Below the pieces are notes generated by a model. It had not been told where the DNA came from, did not search any database, and saw only the letters and a program-made list of their open reading frames with translations. From NCBI GenBank assembly GCA_023382795.1, contig JAHDWT010000005.1:45514-109513 (forward strand): 64,000 nt of DNA, given 5' to 3'. The translations under genes and the position numbers were made by a program. How positions within the stretch are numbered: position 1 is the stretch's first letter; each line of letters starts with the position of its first letter. Shown here in pieces: positions 38,057 to 47,173 of this stretch. The DNA is from Candidatus Babelota bacterium. Its GTDB lineage: Bacteria; Babelota; Babeliae; Babelales; Vermiphilaceae.

Positions 38057-39664
38057 ATGCTCTATACTTGGTTTGCGATTGTACCTCCCATTATCGTTCT
38101 AGGTGTGGTCCTAGTCACACATCGCCTTATTCCGGCACTCATTGCCGGACTCATATGCGCAGCCATCCTTGCATCTGATTTTAACATTCTCGACGCATCT
38201 CATCTTCTCTTGCAACGACTTCTACTTCAAGCAACCGATCTCGATACCATTTACAATTTTTCTTTTCTACTTTGCATAGGAGTCATTATTTCTTTGCTCA
38301 ATGCAACAGGCGGCGCTACAGCGTTTTCTCGCACATTTACCAAGCACCTAAAAACCAGCCGCATGGTCGAATCATCATCACTTCTATTTTCCCTTACGCT
38401 ATTTATTGATGATTATCTGAGCAATCTCACCATGGGACATGTCATGCGACCATTAACTGATAAATTTAATATTCCGCGCGCAAAACTCGCCTATCTCGTA
38501 CACAGCATGACTGGCCCGCTCGTCATACTAGCACCAATATCAAGTTGGGCGGCCATGATTACTGGACAACTTGAACAGGCCGGTATTTCAACCACCCAAA
38601 ATATCCAAATCAAAATTTTTACTGATCCATTTTTCGTTTATCTAAAATCAATACCATTCATTTTTTATTCACTCATTCTTATCAGCTCCATTTGGTTTAT
38701 CGTACGATCACGCATATCGTTTGGGCCTATGCACAAGCACGAAACTATTGCTCAAACACAGGGAAATTTATTTGGTGGCAAAGAACCGCTCAACAACCCT
38801 CTACACCAAGGTTTCGATCAATCAGGAACGCTTTCAAGTCTTTTGGTTCCCTTAATAACATTAGTAGGATCGGTTTTAGTCGGCATACCATATACAGGTG
38901 GTTACTGGCTTTTTGGAGGAACACGCTCTCTTCTGGATTCATTTAAAAATAACAATCAAACGTTCTTTGTTCTTTTTATGGCTGGAGTCATAACACTCAT
39001 CGTTGGATTTGGCGATGCTCTCTGGCGTAAACACATAGGCTCAAAAGAGGTATGGACAATCATCCAACGCGGTCTTTTACTCATGTATTCACCCATTGTC
39101 ATGGTTTTCCTGGCATCAAGCCTGGGAACTATTCTTCGCGTGGATCTACAAACAGGACCATATCTTGCGTCACTCCTTCTTGGAACCGTCAGTATGTACC
39201 TACTTCCACTCATGTTTTTTATCGTTTCTCTTATTACTGCTATCACGACTGGATCAGCATGGGGAACTATTGCGCTCATGTTACCAATCGCAATCCCTAT
39301 GCTCATGACATTTGCACATATACAAGCCCCTGCCACACTCTTCCAGCTTCCTCTTCTGCTACCTACATTAGGAGCTATATTCTCTGGCGCAGTATGCGGT
39401 GATCATATCTCACCAGTTTCTGAGACTACGATTATGGCAGCTTCAAGCTCGGGCGCTTATCCCGTCGATCATGCTGTCACCCAATTTCCTTACGCCATAC
39501 CAGCAATAGTCGGATCATGCTGCGCATTCATTGTGTCAGGATATTATAACGCACTAACTCCTTGGATAAACGCACTGTTCTCATTTGGGCTTGGGCTATC
39601 CGTCTGCCTTCTCATCCTTTATCTACTTAACACAAAAAATCGGAGATTGATGCATGAAAAATAA
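38057..39664 (+). CDS. nhaC: NhaC-family Na+/H+ antiporter
   Basis: Inner-membrane exchanger, 535 residues with about 11-12 hydrophobic segments. Family features: the FIDDYLSNLTMG core motif, GPLVILAPISSWAAM, and a late CGDHISPVSETTIMAASSSG segment. Substrate may be Na+/H+ or an organic cation/acid exchange as in some NhaC relatives. AAGGAATTCT precedes the ATG. First of three overlapping or closely packed genes. Confidence 0.88.
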   Translation: MLYTWFAIVPPIIVLGVVLVTHRLIPALIAGLICAAILASDFNILDASHLLLQRLLLQATDLDTIYNFSFLLCIGVIISLLNATGGATAFSRTFTKHLKTSRMVESSSLLFSLTLFIDDYLSNLTMGHVMRPLTDKFNIPRAKLAYLVHSMTGPLVILAPISSWAAMITGQLEQAGISTTQNIQIKIFTDPFFVYLKSIPFIFYSLILISSIWFIVRSRISFGPMHKHETIAQTQGNLFGGKEPLNNPLHQGFDQSGTLSSLLVPLITLVGSVLVGIPYTGGYWLFGGTRSLLDSFKNNNQTFFVLFMAGVITLIVGFGDALWRKHIGSKEVWTIIQRGLLLMYSPIVMVFLASSLGTILRVDLQTGPYLASLLLGTVSMYLLPLMFFIVSLITAITTGSAWGTIALMLPIAIPMLMTFAHIQAPATLFQLPLLLPTLGAIFSGAVCGDHISPVSETTIMAASSSGAYPVDHAVTQFPYAIPAIVGSCCAFIVSGYYNALTPWINALFSFGLGLSVCLLILYLLNTKNRRLMHEK

Positions 39665-40070
39665 TTTCTCGCTCAGATTTCGATCGACTCTATACCTACT
39701 TATAAGCACACAAATGATCTTCTGTGTAGGCAATGAGACTACGGAGCATGAAGTAATCGATTACATACCAAATGTCGTTGCACATATTACGGAAGCATCG
39801 CAAAAAACCCTTCATCAAGCCTTCAAGGATTTCGCAAACAATGCTCAAGTGGGCATCCATCTCGATGCCGAGACACATGCACGGCTCATGCAGCTTTGCA
39901 AATTTGTCGCCGCTCTTGGGCTTATGTTTGCGGGAGTATCCATGATAAATAATGGCATAAAAAAGTTATACAAAAAAAAACGACGAATTTCTTCGGCAAC
40001 CCACATTATTTCTGGGCTCATACTATCGGTTGGAAGTCTAGCATATGTAATCAAACAGACTCATAGTTAG
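39654..40070 (+). CDS. Small exported protein with two C-terminal membrane helices
   Basis: 138 residues of unknown family. Signal-like N-terminus (about 8-25), a mostly helical amphipathic middle (ITEASQKTLHQAFKDFANN), then two hydrophobic helices (about 83-101 and 117-134) with the basic KKLYKKKRR turn between them. The start lies inside the end of the antiporter gene (11-base overlap, GGAG eight bases ahead), so translation is coupled. Its layout matches the next gene. It could be an accessory of the antiporter or an unrelated envelope protein. Confidence 0.75.
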   Translation: MKNNFSLRFRSTLYLLISTQMIFCVGNETTEHEVIDYIPNVVAHITEASQKTLHQAFKDFANNAQVGIHLDAETHARLMQLCKFVAALGLMFAGVSMINNGIKKLYKKKRRISSATHIISGLILSVGSLAYVIKQTHS

Positions 40071-40080
40071 AGGAAAAATC

Positions 40081-40653
40081 ATGTCATGCAGAAAAACTTG
40101 CTTACTATTTATCTTGGGGATTATTTGCAAACCGTATAGCATACATACCGCTCCAGTACAGCCTCCAGCAGGATTTACACAGGGAGAAATAAAATTTTCT
40201 CAGGAAACTTTAGCAACTATACAAAACATTCCTGCATCGACAATCTCCGCAGCACAGCAGGCAAGTGAAAAAACAATCACTCACGGTGCCGCTGAAGCTA
40301 CTAAACTTGTAAATAATATAGAAACGAGCAGTAGTCGCATTATACATACCTCAACCAAAGAGCTCTCTGAAATCATCAAACAAGCAAGCGGGGAAGTTGC
40401 GCATAACCTACAGGTAACACACGAGCAAACCACAAATACTGTATTGCGTATTGCTCTTATTGTGGCTGGAGTTGCATGCGCATATTCTGGCTTACAAGAC
40501 ATAAGTAACAGTATAACTTCGCCACATGTATCAGCACTTCTTAAACAAGGCGGTCTTAAATTTCTTATTGGAGCCGGCACTACCGCCACAGGCTATAATC
40601 TAAATGATTTGATTAATTGGGTTAGAACCGGAAAAAAACGCGCTCACCACTAG
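40081..40653 (+). CDS. Small exported helical protein, same layout as the upstream gene
   Basis: 190 residues, no family recognised. Signal peptide (CLLFILGIICKPYSIHTA), a long Ala/Ser/Thr-rich helical region (about 40-118, few hydrophobic breaks), then two hydrophobic stretches (about 121-140 and 155-172) and a basic tail KKRAHH. GAGGAAAAATC precedes the ATG, ten bases after the preceding stop. The shared order signal, helix, membrane hairpin suggests a diverged paralogue of the 138-residue protein, though residue identity is low by eye. Confidence 0.75.
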   Translation: MSCRKTCLLFILGIICKPYSIHTAPVQPPAGFTQGEIKFSQETLATIQNIPASTISAAQQASEKTITHGAAEATKLVNNIETSSSRIIHTSTKELSEIIKQASGEVAHNLQVTHEQTTNTVLRIALIVAGVACAYSGLQDISNSITSPHVSALLKQGGLKFLIGAGTTATGYNLNDLINWVRTGKKRAHH

Positions 40654-40670
40654 ACTACCTTTTGCTCCAG

Positions 40671-41984
40671 TTATTCTGTAACAGCCATTTTGGCTTCCGC
40701 CATGAAGCGTTCAAGATCATCCGGCTTCTTTGGTAGATCTTCACTCAGACATACGTTACCGTTTTCAACAATCCAGTAGTTGTCTTCTATGCGTACACCG
40801 AGCCCTTCCTGCGGTAAATAGATCCCCGGTTCAATAGTAATAACATCGCCTTCTTGGAGAGGAATTTCGTAATCACCAACATCATGTACTTCCAATCCCA
40901 GAAAATGGCCTATGTTATGAGGAAAATACTTATCATACCCATATTTTTGTAAGAACTTACGCGCAAGATGATTTAATGAGCGATCTTCATGTTGTTTTGA
41001 TGAAAGCCAATAACCTGGCTGTGCAATACTCGCTATATATTCTTGAGTATCAAGAACCATTTGATAGATCTCTTTTTGACGTGCGGTGAATGTTCCTGAC
41101 ACTGGATATGTTCTGGTCAAATCGGCAGCATAGTAATGGTATTCCGCGCCAATATCAACAACAACAAGATCACCACTCTTCATAATTTCAGTATTCACGT
41201 TATAGTGCAACGTGGTACTACGTTTACCACTTCCAACAATACTAGGAAACGCATGCTGTGCCCCAGAAGAGGCATAAATATAATCTATTGCTGCCTGCAC
41301 ATTGCATTCCTGGATCTCATCATCAATCACACGTGCGGCTGCCTCATGAGCCATCATCGTAACATTGACTGCCCTGTAGAGTGTCTCAATTTCATACATA
41401 TCTTTGCATCGCCGCAATTGGGCCACAATATCAGAAACGTCTATCAACGATGTTACTAATTGAGGAAGAAAATTCATTAAACGATCGAGTATCAATCGCT
41501 GGTATACATATCCAGATGAAGATGATGGTTTGATAGTGAAAATAGTTCCGCCATCATCTATAATCTTCTCCAAGCGCTCTAAAAGAACAGCATAGTGCGC
41601 TTTATCAAAAAATGGTTGTGGCTGATAGCCGGCACATGGATGCCCAAGTACATCAACTTCATGAAAACCAAATTGTTTTATGGTTTCCTGATCCAACGGA
41701 TGTGGCGAATAAATCCAATGTTCTCTATCTCCTGCCAACTGCGGTAACAATAACGTTGCAGTACCATTGAGATCAATCAGAGCTACCGCACCAGCTTCTT
41801 GGATACCCGTAAAATAATAAAAAGAACTGTCTTGTCTAAAGAGATACCGTTCTTCTTCAAAATTGCCGAAAAGCACGAGCGCTCCGCGGGTAACATCCGG
41901 ATATTCTACTTTGATATCATCTATCAATTGGCGCATGCGTAATGCATATGCGGTTACATTCTGCTCTTGTAGCCTAACTACCAT
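40671..41984 (-). CDS. pepP: Xaa-Pro aminopeptidase, M24 family
   Basis: Removes N-terminal residues that precede proline. 437 residues: N-terminal creatinase-like domain (FGNFEEERYLFRQDSSFYYFTG) and C-terminal pita-bread domain with metal ligands in VVVDIGAEYHYYAADLTRTYP, NIGHFLGLEVHD, ITIEPGIY and VRIEDNY. Last gene of yidC-recR-pepP, 17 bases after recR. Converges with the helical-protein gene without a terminator. Confidence 0.94.
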   Translation of the reverse strand: MVVRLQEQNVTAYALRMRQLIDDIKVEYPDVTRGALVLFGNFEEERYLFRQDSSFYYFTGIQEAGAVALIDLNGTATLLLPQLAGDREHWIYSPHPLDQETIKQFGFHEVDVLGHPCAGYQPQPFFDKAHYAVLLERLEKIIDDGGTIFTIKPSSSSGYVYQRLILDRLMNFLPQLVTSLIDVSDIVAQLRRCKDMYEIETLYRAVNVTMMAHEAAARVIDDEIQECNVQAAIDYIYASSGAQHAFPSIVGSGKRSTTLHYNVNTEIMKSGDLVVVDIGAEYHYYAADLTRTYPVSGTFTARQKEIYQMVLDTQEYIASIAQPGYWLSSKQHEDRSLNHLARKFLQKYGYDKYFPHNIGHFLGLEVHDVGDYEIPLQEGDVITIEPGIYLPQEGLGVRIEDNYWIVENGNVCLSEDLPKKPDDLERFMAEAKMAVTE

Positions 41985-42001
41985 GCCTACTTTCTCCCTT
42001 A

Positions 42002-42604
42002 TTAAAACAATCGCCGCTCGGAAAGCGCCTTATATACCGTAAGACGATCCATAAATTCCAAGGACGAACCCACGGGTACACCACGTGCCAAACATGAAAT
42101 CTTCACAGGAAAACTCTTAAGCTTGCTCGCAATATATGCAGCCGTCGCCTCACCTTCTGGCGTCTGATTGGTGGCCAAAATAACTTCTTGAATACTAGTA
42201 CTTCCTACCCGCGTAATGAGTAGATCGATAGCCAAGTCTTCTGGTCCTATACCCTCAAGAGGACATATAGCCCCACCCAACACATGATACACGCCAGAGT
42301 AACCTCCGGTTTTTTCAATCGCAAAAACTTCTTGCCACTGCTCAACTACACATACTATGGATTGGTCTCGCTTTGTTGAACTACAAAACAAACATTCTTG
42401 GTCTTTTTCCTTCCAACAACAACATACCTCACACTGCTGCAAATAATGTTTCGCATGTAATAATGCCGCACAAAATTGCTCTACATTGTTTTCATCCATA
42501 GTAAGAAAATGAAGCGCCACACGATACAAGTTCTTAGAAGCTAAATAGGGGACCTGCTGCAAATGCTTAAGTAAACGAGTAAACGAAGGAAGATCATTCA
42601 TCAT
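42002..42604 (-). CDS. recR: Recombination mediator protein RecR
   Basis: Loads RecA with RecO/RecF at gaps. 200 residues: helix-hairpin-helix N-terminus, a Cys4 zinc motif (CEVC...CLFC) with an extra Cys pair, then a Toprim domain (VVEQWQEVFAIEKTG, YHVLGGAICPLEGIGPEDL) and a C-terminal Walker-B-like ARGVPVGSSLEFMD. AAGGA six bases ahead favours ATG 42604. The usual dnaX-ybaB neighbours are absent; it follows yidC by 13 bases. Confidence 0.95.
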   Translation of the reverse strand: MMNDLPSFTRLLKHLQQVPYLASKNLYRVALHFLTMDENNVEQFCAALLHAKHYLQQCEVCCCWKEKDQECLFCSSTKRDQSIVCVVEQWQEVFAIEKTGGYSGVYHVLGGAICPLEGIGPEDLAIDLLITRVGSTSIQEVILATNQTPEGEATAAYIASKLKSFPVKISCLARGVPVGSSLEFMDRLTVYKALSERRLF

Positions 42605-42617
42605 CACAATTCCTTAC

Positions 42618-44150
42618 CTAGCTGCGACGTTGCCATGCAGACTGACCAACGCTTAACAGCGTACTTACCAGGATATAGAGGCACAATCCAGAAGCAAAAT
42701 TGATCGAAACAGCACCAAACACAAGTGCCATCCCAATGACCATGAAGCGTTTTTGCGCATCCATGAGCACTCCCTGTAATAACATAGTCACTACCAACAA
42801 TGCTGGCAGTATGTAGTAAGGATCGGTTGCCGATAAGTCGGTAATCCAACCAATAAAAGGAGCCTTATAAAGTTCTATAGAACTCGAAAGCACTCTATTC
42901 AATGCAAAAAATAAAGGAACTTGCACTAACATGGGTAGACAACCTGACAATCCTGGCATGCCATGTTTTTTGAATAATTCCGTTTTTTCTTGTGCGAGAA
43001 GCTCTGGATCATGCTTATATTTTTGTTGTAGATACTGAAGCTTTTTTTTGTACTCAGCAGCTTTTTTTTCGCCTTCTTGAGCTCGCCAACTAAACGGAAT
43101 CAGTAATAATCGCATCAGCACCGTAAGCGCTACAATAGCCCAACCATAATTTTTTAAATATCCGTAGAGCCAGTTGAGCAATGCGAGAGCAATCTTAGCA
43201 ATTGGAGCAAGCCATCCCGAATAGTCCAAAACCTGGTCCAGTCGTTGATCAACCGTAGTAAGAGCACTATACTCCTTAGGTCCAAGATAGAAGGAAAGAT
43301 TCCAGACAACCTTTTCAGTAATTGGCTTACTTTCAAGATAACTTATTAATCGTGGCTGGTTATCTGCATAATAGCCGCGCTGTACCATTCCTTGTACGTC
43401 TGCAATCATGACATGTGCGAAATATTTGCTATCGGTGCCAAAAATTACTGGTGCAAACCATCCTTCCTGAGGCTTAATTTTACCTACAGGAATTTTTTGA
43501 AGACTACCCTGCATTCCTGCGATCACACCATGAATCGATTCACTGGAAATAATATCTGGCATTAATGGAGAAGGAAAAACAAGACGTAACGTTTCAGGAC
43601 TATTCGATTTTGGTTCAACGGTTGTTTCCAAATCTACACGATATGAATCAGTAAAAATCGTATATTTTTTTATTATCGTAATATCACCTGCATCATAACC
43701 ATACGTAACTGAAGATAATCCCGCTTCTTCTTGCACATCAAGTAATCGATAATAATATGGCGTCTTTTCATTACGCGCTAGCAGAAAGCAACGCGTCTCT
43801 TTTTCTGATTCAGGTAAGGGGAAAATAGTAGTTAAACTACTTGCTTTACCACTTATTTCTCTTTTCACCTCAAAACGATGTAGGCATGCTCCATCGGATG
43901 AAAACACATACGTTGCCAAGGGTGTTTCAAAGGTTGTTAATTCCTTTTTAGTAGTGCGCTTTGCATCAATAAAATCTATCTCTCGTATTAAAGGCTTATA
44001 TTCTGCTGATGAAACTGGTGCCACAAATGACTGCCCAGATTTCACCGTCTGCATTGATTTCTGATCCTTATTTCCGAAGAAGAAATACTGAATCGCCCAT
44101 GTTGTTAATAACGCCATACCAAATGGCACCAAAAGCTGTCTAATATTCAT
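42618..44150 (-). CDS. yidC: Membrane protein insertase YidC
   Basis: Inserts and folds inner-membrane proteins, alone or with SecY. 510 residues: N-terminal membrane anchor (FGMALLTTWAIQYFFF), a large periplasmic beta domain (about 50-300) typical of Gram-negative YidC, and the five-helix core (GWAIVALTVLMRLLLIPFSW, the cytoplasmic KKLQYLQQKYKHD hairpin, GCLPMLVQVPLFFAL). ATG 44150 has AAGG upstream. The standard partners rpmH and rnpA are not beside it; recR and pepP follow instead. Confidence 0.96.
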   Translation of the reverse strand: MNIRQLLVPFGMALLTTWAIQYFFFGNKDQKSMQTVKSGQSFVAPVSSAEYKPLIREIDFIDAKRTTKKELTTFETPLATYVFSSDGACLHRFEVKREISGKASSLTTIFPLPESEKETRCFLLARNEKTPYYYRLLDVQEEAGLSSVTYGYDAGDITIIKKYTIFTDSYRVDLETTVEPKSNSPETLRLVFPSPLMPDIISSESIHGVIAGMQGSLQKIPVGKIKPQEGWFAPVIFGTDSKYFAHVMIADVQGMVQRGYYADNQPRLISYLESKPITEKVVWNLSFYLGPKEYSALTTVDQRLDQVLDYSGWLAPIAKIALALLNWLYGYLKNYGWAIVALTVLMRLLLIPFSWRAQEGEKKAAEYKKKLQYLQQKYKHDPELLAQEKTELFKKHGMPGLSGCLPMLVQVPLFFALNRVLSSSIELYKAPFIGWITDLSATDPYYILPALLVVTMLLQGVLMDAQKRFMVIGMALVFGAVSINFASGLCLYILVSTLLSVGQSAWQRRS

Positions 44151-44421
44151 AGAAATCAACCTTCCCACGATAACGTGCACTATGCTCTGCAAACAGCCCG
44201 GTAAGCAAAAAAGCTACTGAGCCAAATATTTATTACGAATAAAACTTATGATAGCAGAGGTAACTAGATTAGACTAGGTGTTTTATGCCGACCTCAACGC
44301 AAAATATCCACAACGTCCAGCGTAAAAATGCACGACTATTTTACATAAGTCTTAAGATGCGCTATAACAATGTGTGATATTACACTTAACATTTTCAATT
44401 ATAGTATAAAAAAGGAACAGT

Positions 44422-44811
44422 ATGAAAATGCGAAAAAAGCAATTTCGTATCGGAGAACTCGCTACCAAACTAGGTGTAGAGCGATTTGTAATTAGGTTTT
44501 GGGAAAAAGAATTCAATATTAACTCATATCGGTCACAAGGCGGACAACGATTCTACGACGAAAGAGATGAAAAAAAATTCTTCAGAATTAAAGAACTTCT
44601 TTATGATAAGGGCTTCACTATCTCTGGCGCAAAGAAACAACTCACTATCGAAAAAGATAAACATTACCCCGCATCAGTAATAGCCCATGAACAAACAAAA
44701 TTTGAACCAGCACACATCAACAAATCACCACATGACGCAACAGTTGAATCACTCGAAGAACAGATTATGGTATTGCAAAAGCAACTCCTGAAGCTTCGAG
44801 AATTGCTATAA
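44422..44811 (+). CDS. MerR-type transcriptional regulator
   Basis: 129 residues. N-terminal winged helix of MerR type (FRIGELATKLGVERFVIRFWEKEF, then a wing with GGQRFYDERD), a variable middle and a short C-terminal coiled coil (SLEEQIMVLQKQLLKLREL) for dimerisation. No Cys or ligand domain, so no evident inducer; resembles the small MerR/HTH_17-like regulators found near cell-division or heat-shock genes. Ends nine bases before murC and is probably co-transcribed. GTGTGATATTACAC, a dyad at 44370-44383, lies upstream and could be an autoregulatory site. Confidence 0.85.
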   Translation: MKMRKKQFRIGELATKLGVERFVIRFWEKEFNINSYRSQGGQRFYDERDEKKFFRIKELLYDKGFTISGAKKQLTIEKDKHYPASVIAHEQTKFEPAHINKSPHDATVESLEEQIMVLQKQLLKLRELL

Positions 44812-44820
44812 CGGACACAC

Positions 44821-46221
44821 ATGTACAATAAAAAAACACACGTTCACTTTGTTGGCATTGGCGGTATCGGCATGAGCGGTATCGCCAACGTTCTTAGAAC
44901 CCAAGGATACATTATTTCTGGGTGTGATATTGATCTTCAACAGCAAAGCGTACAAGACCTCATGCAAAATGGCTGCCACGTATATCAAGGCAATAATACC
45001 GCTCATTGCCATGATAATTCGATAGACATTTTGGTATATACATCAATGATTCAAGCGTCCCACCCCGAGGTGCTTGCGGCACAACAACGCGGCATTCCAA
45101 CAATCCCACGTGCTCTTATGCTAGCCGAACTCATGCGCACCAAGTACAGCATCGCTATCGCAGGAGCTCATGGAAAAACAACCACAACTTCACTTATTTC
45201 TCATATCCTTATTGAAGCAAAAAAAGATCCTACGGTGATCATCGGGGGACACCTTAAAAACATCTCTACCAATGCTCGTATGGGATCTGGCGATTTCCTT
45301 GTAGCAGAAGCAGATGAAAGTGATCGCTCGTTGCTCAAATTACAAGCAACGCTTGCTGTCGTCACAAACATAGATTATGAGCACGTTGAGACCTATAAAG
45401 ATCTTGATGACATCAAAACCACGTTTAGACAGTTTCTTGAAAATCTCCCTTTTTATGGCAAAGCTTTCGTCTGCGTGGATGATGAAAATGTTCGCTCATT
45501 ACTACCCATGCCACACATTAAAATGATAAAATATGGACTCGATCAGAATTTTGGTGCTGATATATGGGCAGAAAATATCAATTTTCAAGCAGATCATTCA
45601 ACCTTTACGGTATGGCGTAAGGGGGAATCACAGCCACTTGGTACCATTATCACACCAATGCCGGGACAACATAATACGCTAAACACCCTCGCTGCAATTG
45701 CTGTTGCTCTCGATCTCGAAATACCGTTTGCGGTTATCGCACAAGCGCTTACCTGCTTCAAAGGCATTGCCCGACGCTTCTCGTTCAACGGCGTCTTTAA
45801 CGGCGCAGAATTATTCGATGATTATGGACATCATCCCAAAGAAATCATGAATACGCTCAAGGTTGCATGTCGTCGCACCAAGGGTAAACTGCATGTCATC
45901 TTTCAACCACATCGCTACCACCGTACTCATAAACTATGGGATGATTTTATTGAAACTTTTGTACGCAGCGATATAGATAGTCTCATTATCACTGATATTT
46001 ACCCAGCTGGTGAACAACCTATCGAACACGTGACAAGTAAACGTCTTGTAGAAGCAATACAGACCCAGAATCCGAAATTTAGCGTTACCTATCTACCTTA
46101 CGAACCGGATTTCTTACAGATAAGAAATAGTCTACCTACAACTGTCTATCCAAACGACCTTGTACTCCTTCTAGGCGCAGGGAAAATTAATCAATTGGCC
46201 AAATATCTCATACCCCAATAA
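44821..46221 (+). CDS. murC: UDP-N-acetylmuramate--L-alanine ligase
   Basis: Adds the first amino acid to the peptidoglycan stem peptide, ATP-dependent. 466 residues: Rossmann motif HFVGIGGIGMSGIA at the start, P-loop GAHGKTTTTS, EADESDRS, then the C-terminal domain with DDYGHHPKEI and FQPHRYHRT. So the organism makes at least some peptidoglycan. Follows a MerR-type gene; no other mur or fts gene is adjacent, unlike the usual dcw cluster. Confidence 0.96.
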   Translation: MYNKKTHVHFVGIGGIGMSGIANVLRTQGYIISGCDIDLQQQSVQDLMQNGCHVYQGNNTAHCHDNSIDILVYTSMIQASHPEVLAAQQRGIPTIPRALMLAELMRTKYSIAIAGAHGKTTTTSLISHILIEAKKDPTVIIGGHLKNISTNARMGSGDFLVAEADESDRSLLKLQATLAVVTNIDYEHVETYKDLDDIKTTFRQFLENLPFYGKAFVCVDDENVRSLLPMPHIKMIKYGLDQNFGADIWAENINFQADHSTFTVWRKGESQPLGTIITPMPGQHNTLNTLAAIAVALDLEIPFAVIAQALTCFKGIARRFSFNGVFNGAELFDDYGHHPKEIMNTLKVACRRTKGKLHVIFQPHRYHRTHKLWDDFIETFVRSDIDSLIITDIYPAGEQPIEHVTSKRLVEAIQTQNPKFSVTYLPYEPDFLQIRNSLPTTVYPNDLVLLLGAGKINQLAKYLIPQ

Positions 46222-46398
46222 TACGGTAAAATTCACTTAAAATTGCACATTATCGTGCAAGGCAAAATATTTACAATAAAAACAAGAGCATCCTCACTAC
46301 CTTTGTGTGCCTAATCGCTTTTTTGTTGTTTTTTCAACTCAAAAAATATTACTATTATCCATAATAGACAAGTAGGTTCTTGAAAAAGGAGTTGCATT

Positions 46399-46899
46399 AT
46401 GAAACGCGTTATATCATTGAGTTTGGCAATGTTAAGTTGCTTACCATTTGTATCAATAACTGCTCGCGATCGAGCCTTAAAGGGCGGTATTATTGGCGGA
46501 GCTTTAGGTGGATTGATTGGCGGAGCCGCTGGAGGTGGTAAGGGCGCTGGCATAGGTTTAGGCATCGGAGCCGTCACGGGTGCTGTTGCTGGTGCAGCCA
46601 GTGAAAGTCAGCATAGAGGGCGTCATCATGAAGTTGTCTACGTTACCGAAGAAGAACCAACTGAAGTCATCTATGTAAAATCACCAAGCAAAAAACGTAA
46701 AAAGGCTGACACCGTAAAAGTAACCGCCCCATCCAAAACAACAGAGGTGCCTATAAAGCGCCGCACCGCAACATCAAATGATTACACCAAACAACTAGAA
46801 GACGAAAATGCTTTACTCAAAGAGCGCAACAAAGCGCTAGAAGAGCAGATTATCCAACAAGATACCAAGCACACCAATACGCAACAATCAATAAAATAG
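46399..46899 (+). CDS. Exported glycine-zipper protein with C-terminal coiled coil
   Basis: 166 residues. Signal peptide (about 1-22), a glycine-zipper segment (about 28-68, GGIIGGALGGLIGGAAGG and onward) of the type found in envelope lipoproteins and membrane-inserting proteins, a basic linker rich in Lys/Pro, and a C-terminal coiled coil (LEDENALLKERNKALEEQI). No lipobox Cys follows the signal, so it is not a classical lipoprotein. AAAAAGGAG precedes the ATG. Possible envelope-spanning or peptidoglycan-associated role; no specific function recognised. Confidence 0.8.
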   Translation: MKRVISLSLAMLSCLPFVSITARDRALKGGIIGGALGGLIGGAAGGGKGAGIGLGIGAVTGAVAGAASESQHRGRHHEVVYVTEEEPTEVIYVKSPSKKRKKADTVKVTAPSKTTEVPIKRRTATSNDYTKQLEDENALLKERNKALEEQIIQQDTKHTNTQQSIK

Positions 46900-46906
46900 A
46901 GAAGGT

Positions 46907-47173
46907 ATGGGATCTGCAATGCATACGAACACTACACATAGAAGATTTACGATCATTCTAGGATTGTCGGTAGTCTCCAGTATTATCTTTGGCTCCGCTC
47001 ATGGGATAGCTGGTGATTTCGGCCGGCGCTATGGGGCAAGTAGTCGCTTGTTGCAACGCCCTTTCTATTTCCAAAATCGACGCGCCAATAACACGCAACT
47101 GCACCATTGCATAAAAACTCAGTGCTCTCAGCCTTGCCAACATAAGAAAGCTTGTAGGTGTCTTTGTTGCTAG
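46907..47173 (+). CDS. Small exported protein with Cys-rich tail
   Basis: 88 residues of unknown family, or 84 from the second ATG at 46919. Hydrophobic signal-like segment (RFTIILGLSVVSSIIFGSAHG), an Arg-rich middle, and a C-terminal stretch with seven Cys within about 22 residues (CIKTQCSQPCQHKKACRCLCC). Such a tail could bind metal or form disulfides. It begins seven bases after the glycine-zipper stop and overlaps the end of the convergent lipoprotein gene by four bases. Codon-level support is thin. Confidence 0.5.
   Translation: MGSAMHTNTTHRRFTIILGLSVVSSIIFGSAHGIAGDFGRRYGASSRLLQRPFYFQNRRANNTQLHHCIKTQCSQPCQHKKACRCLCC

Noticed and set aside
44295..44310. ATATCCACA, one mismatch from a DnaA box
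   Set aside because: Single copy, no cluster, no dnaA/dnaN and no AT-rich unwinding region, so not an origin.
44151..44421. Expected rpmH/rnpA upstream of yidC
   Set aside because: I read the minus strand for the L34 and RnpA signatures and found neither; the region appears non-coding.
46243..46260. Hairpin TTGCAC/GTGCAA after murC
   Set aside because: Six-bp stem without a following T-run on either strand, so not a convincing terminator.
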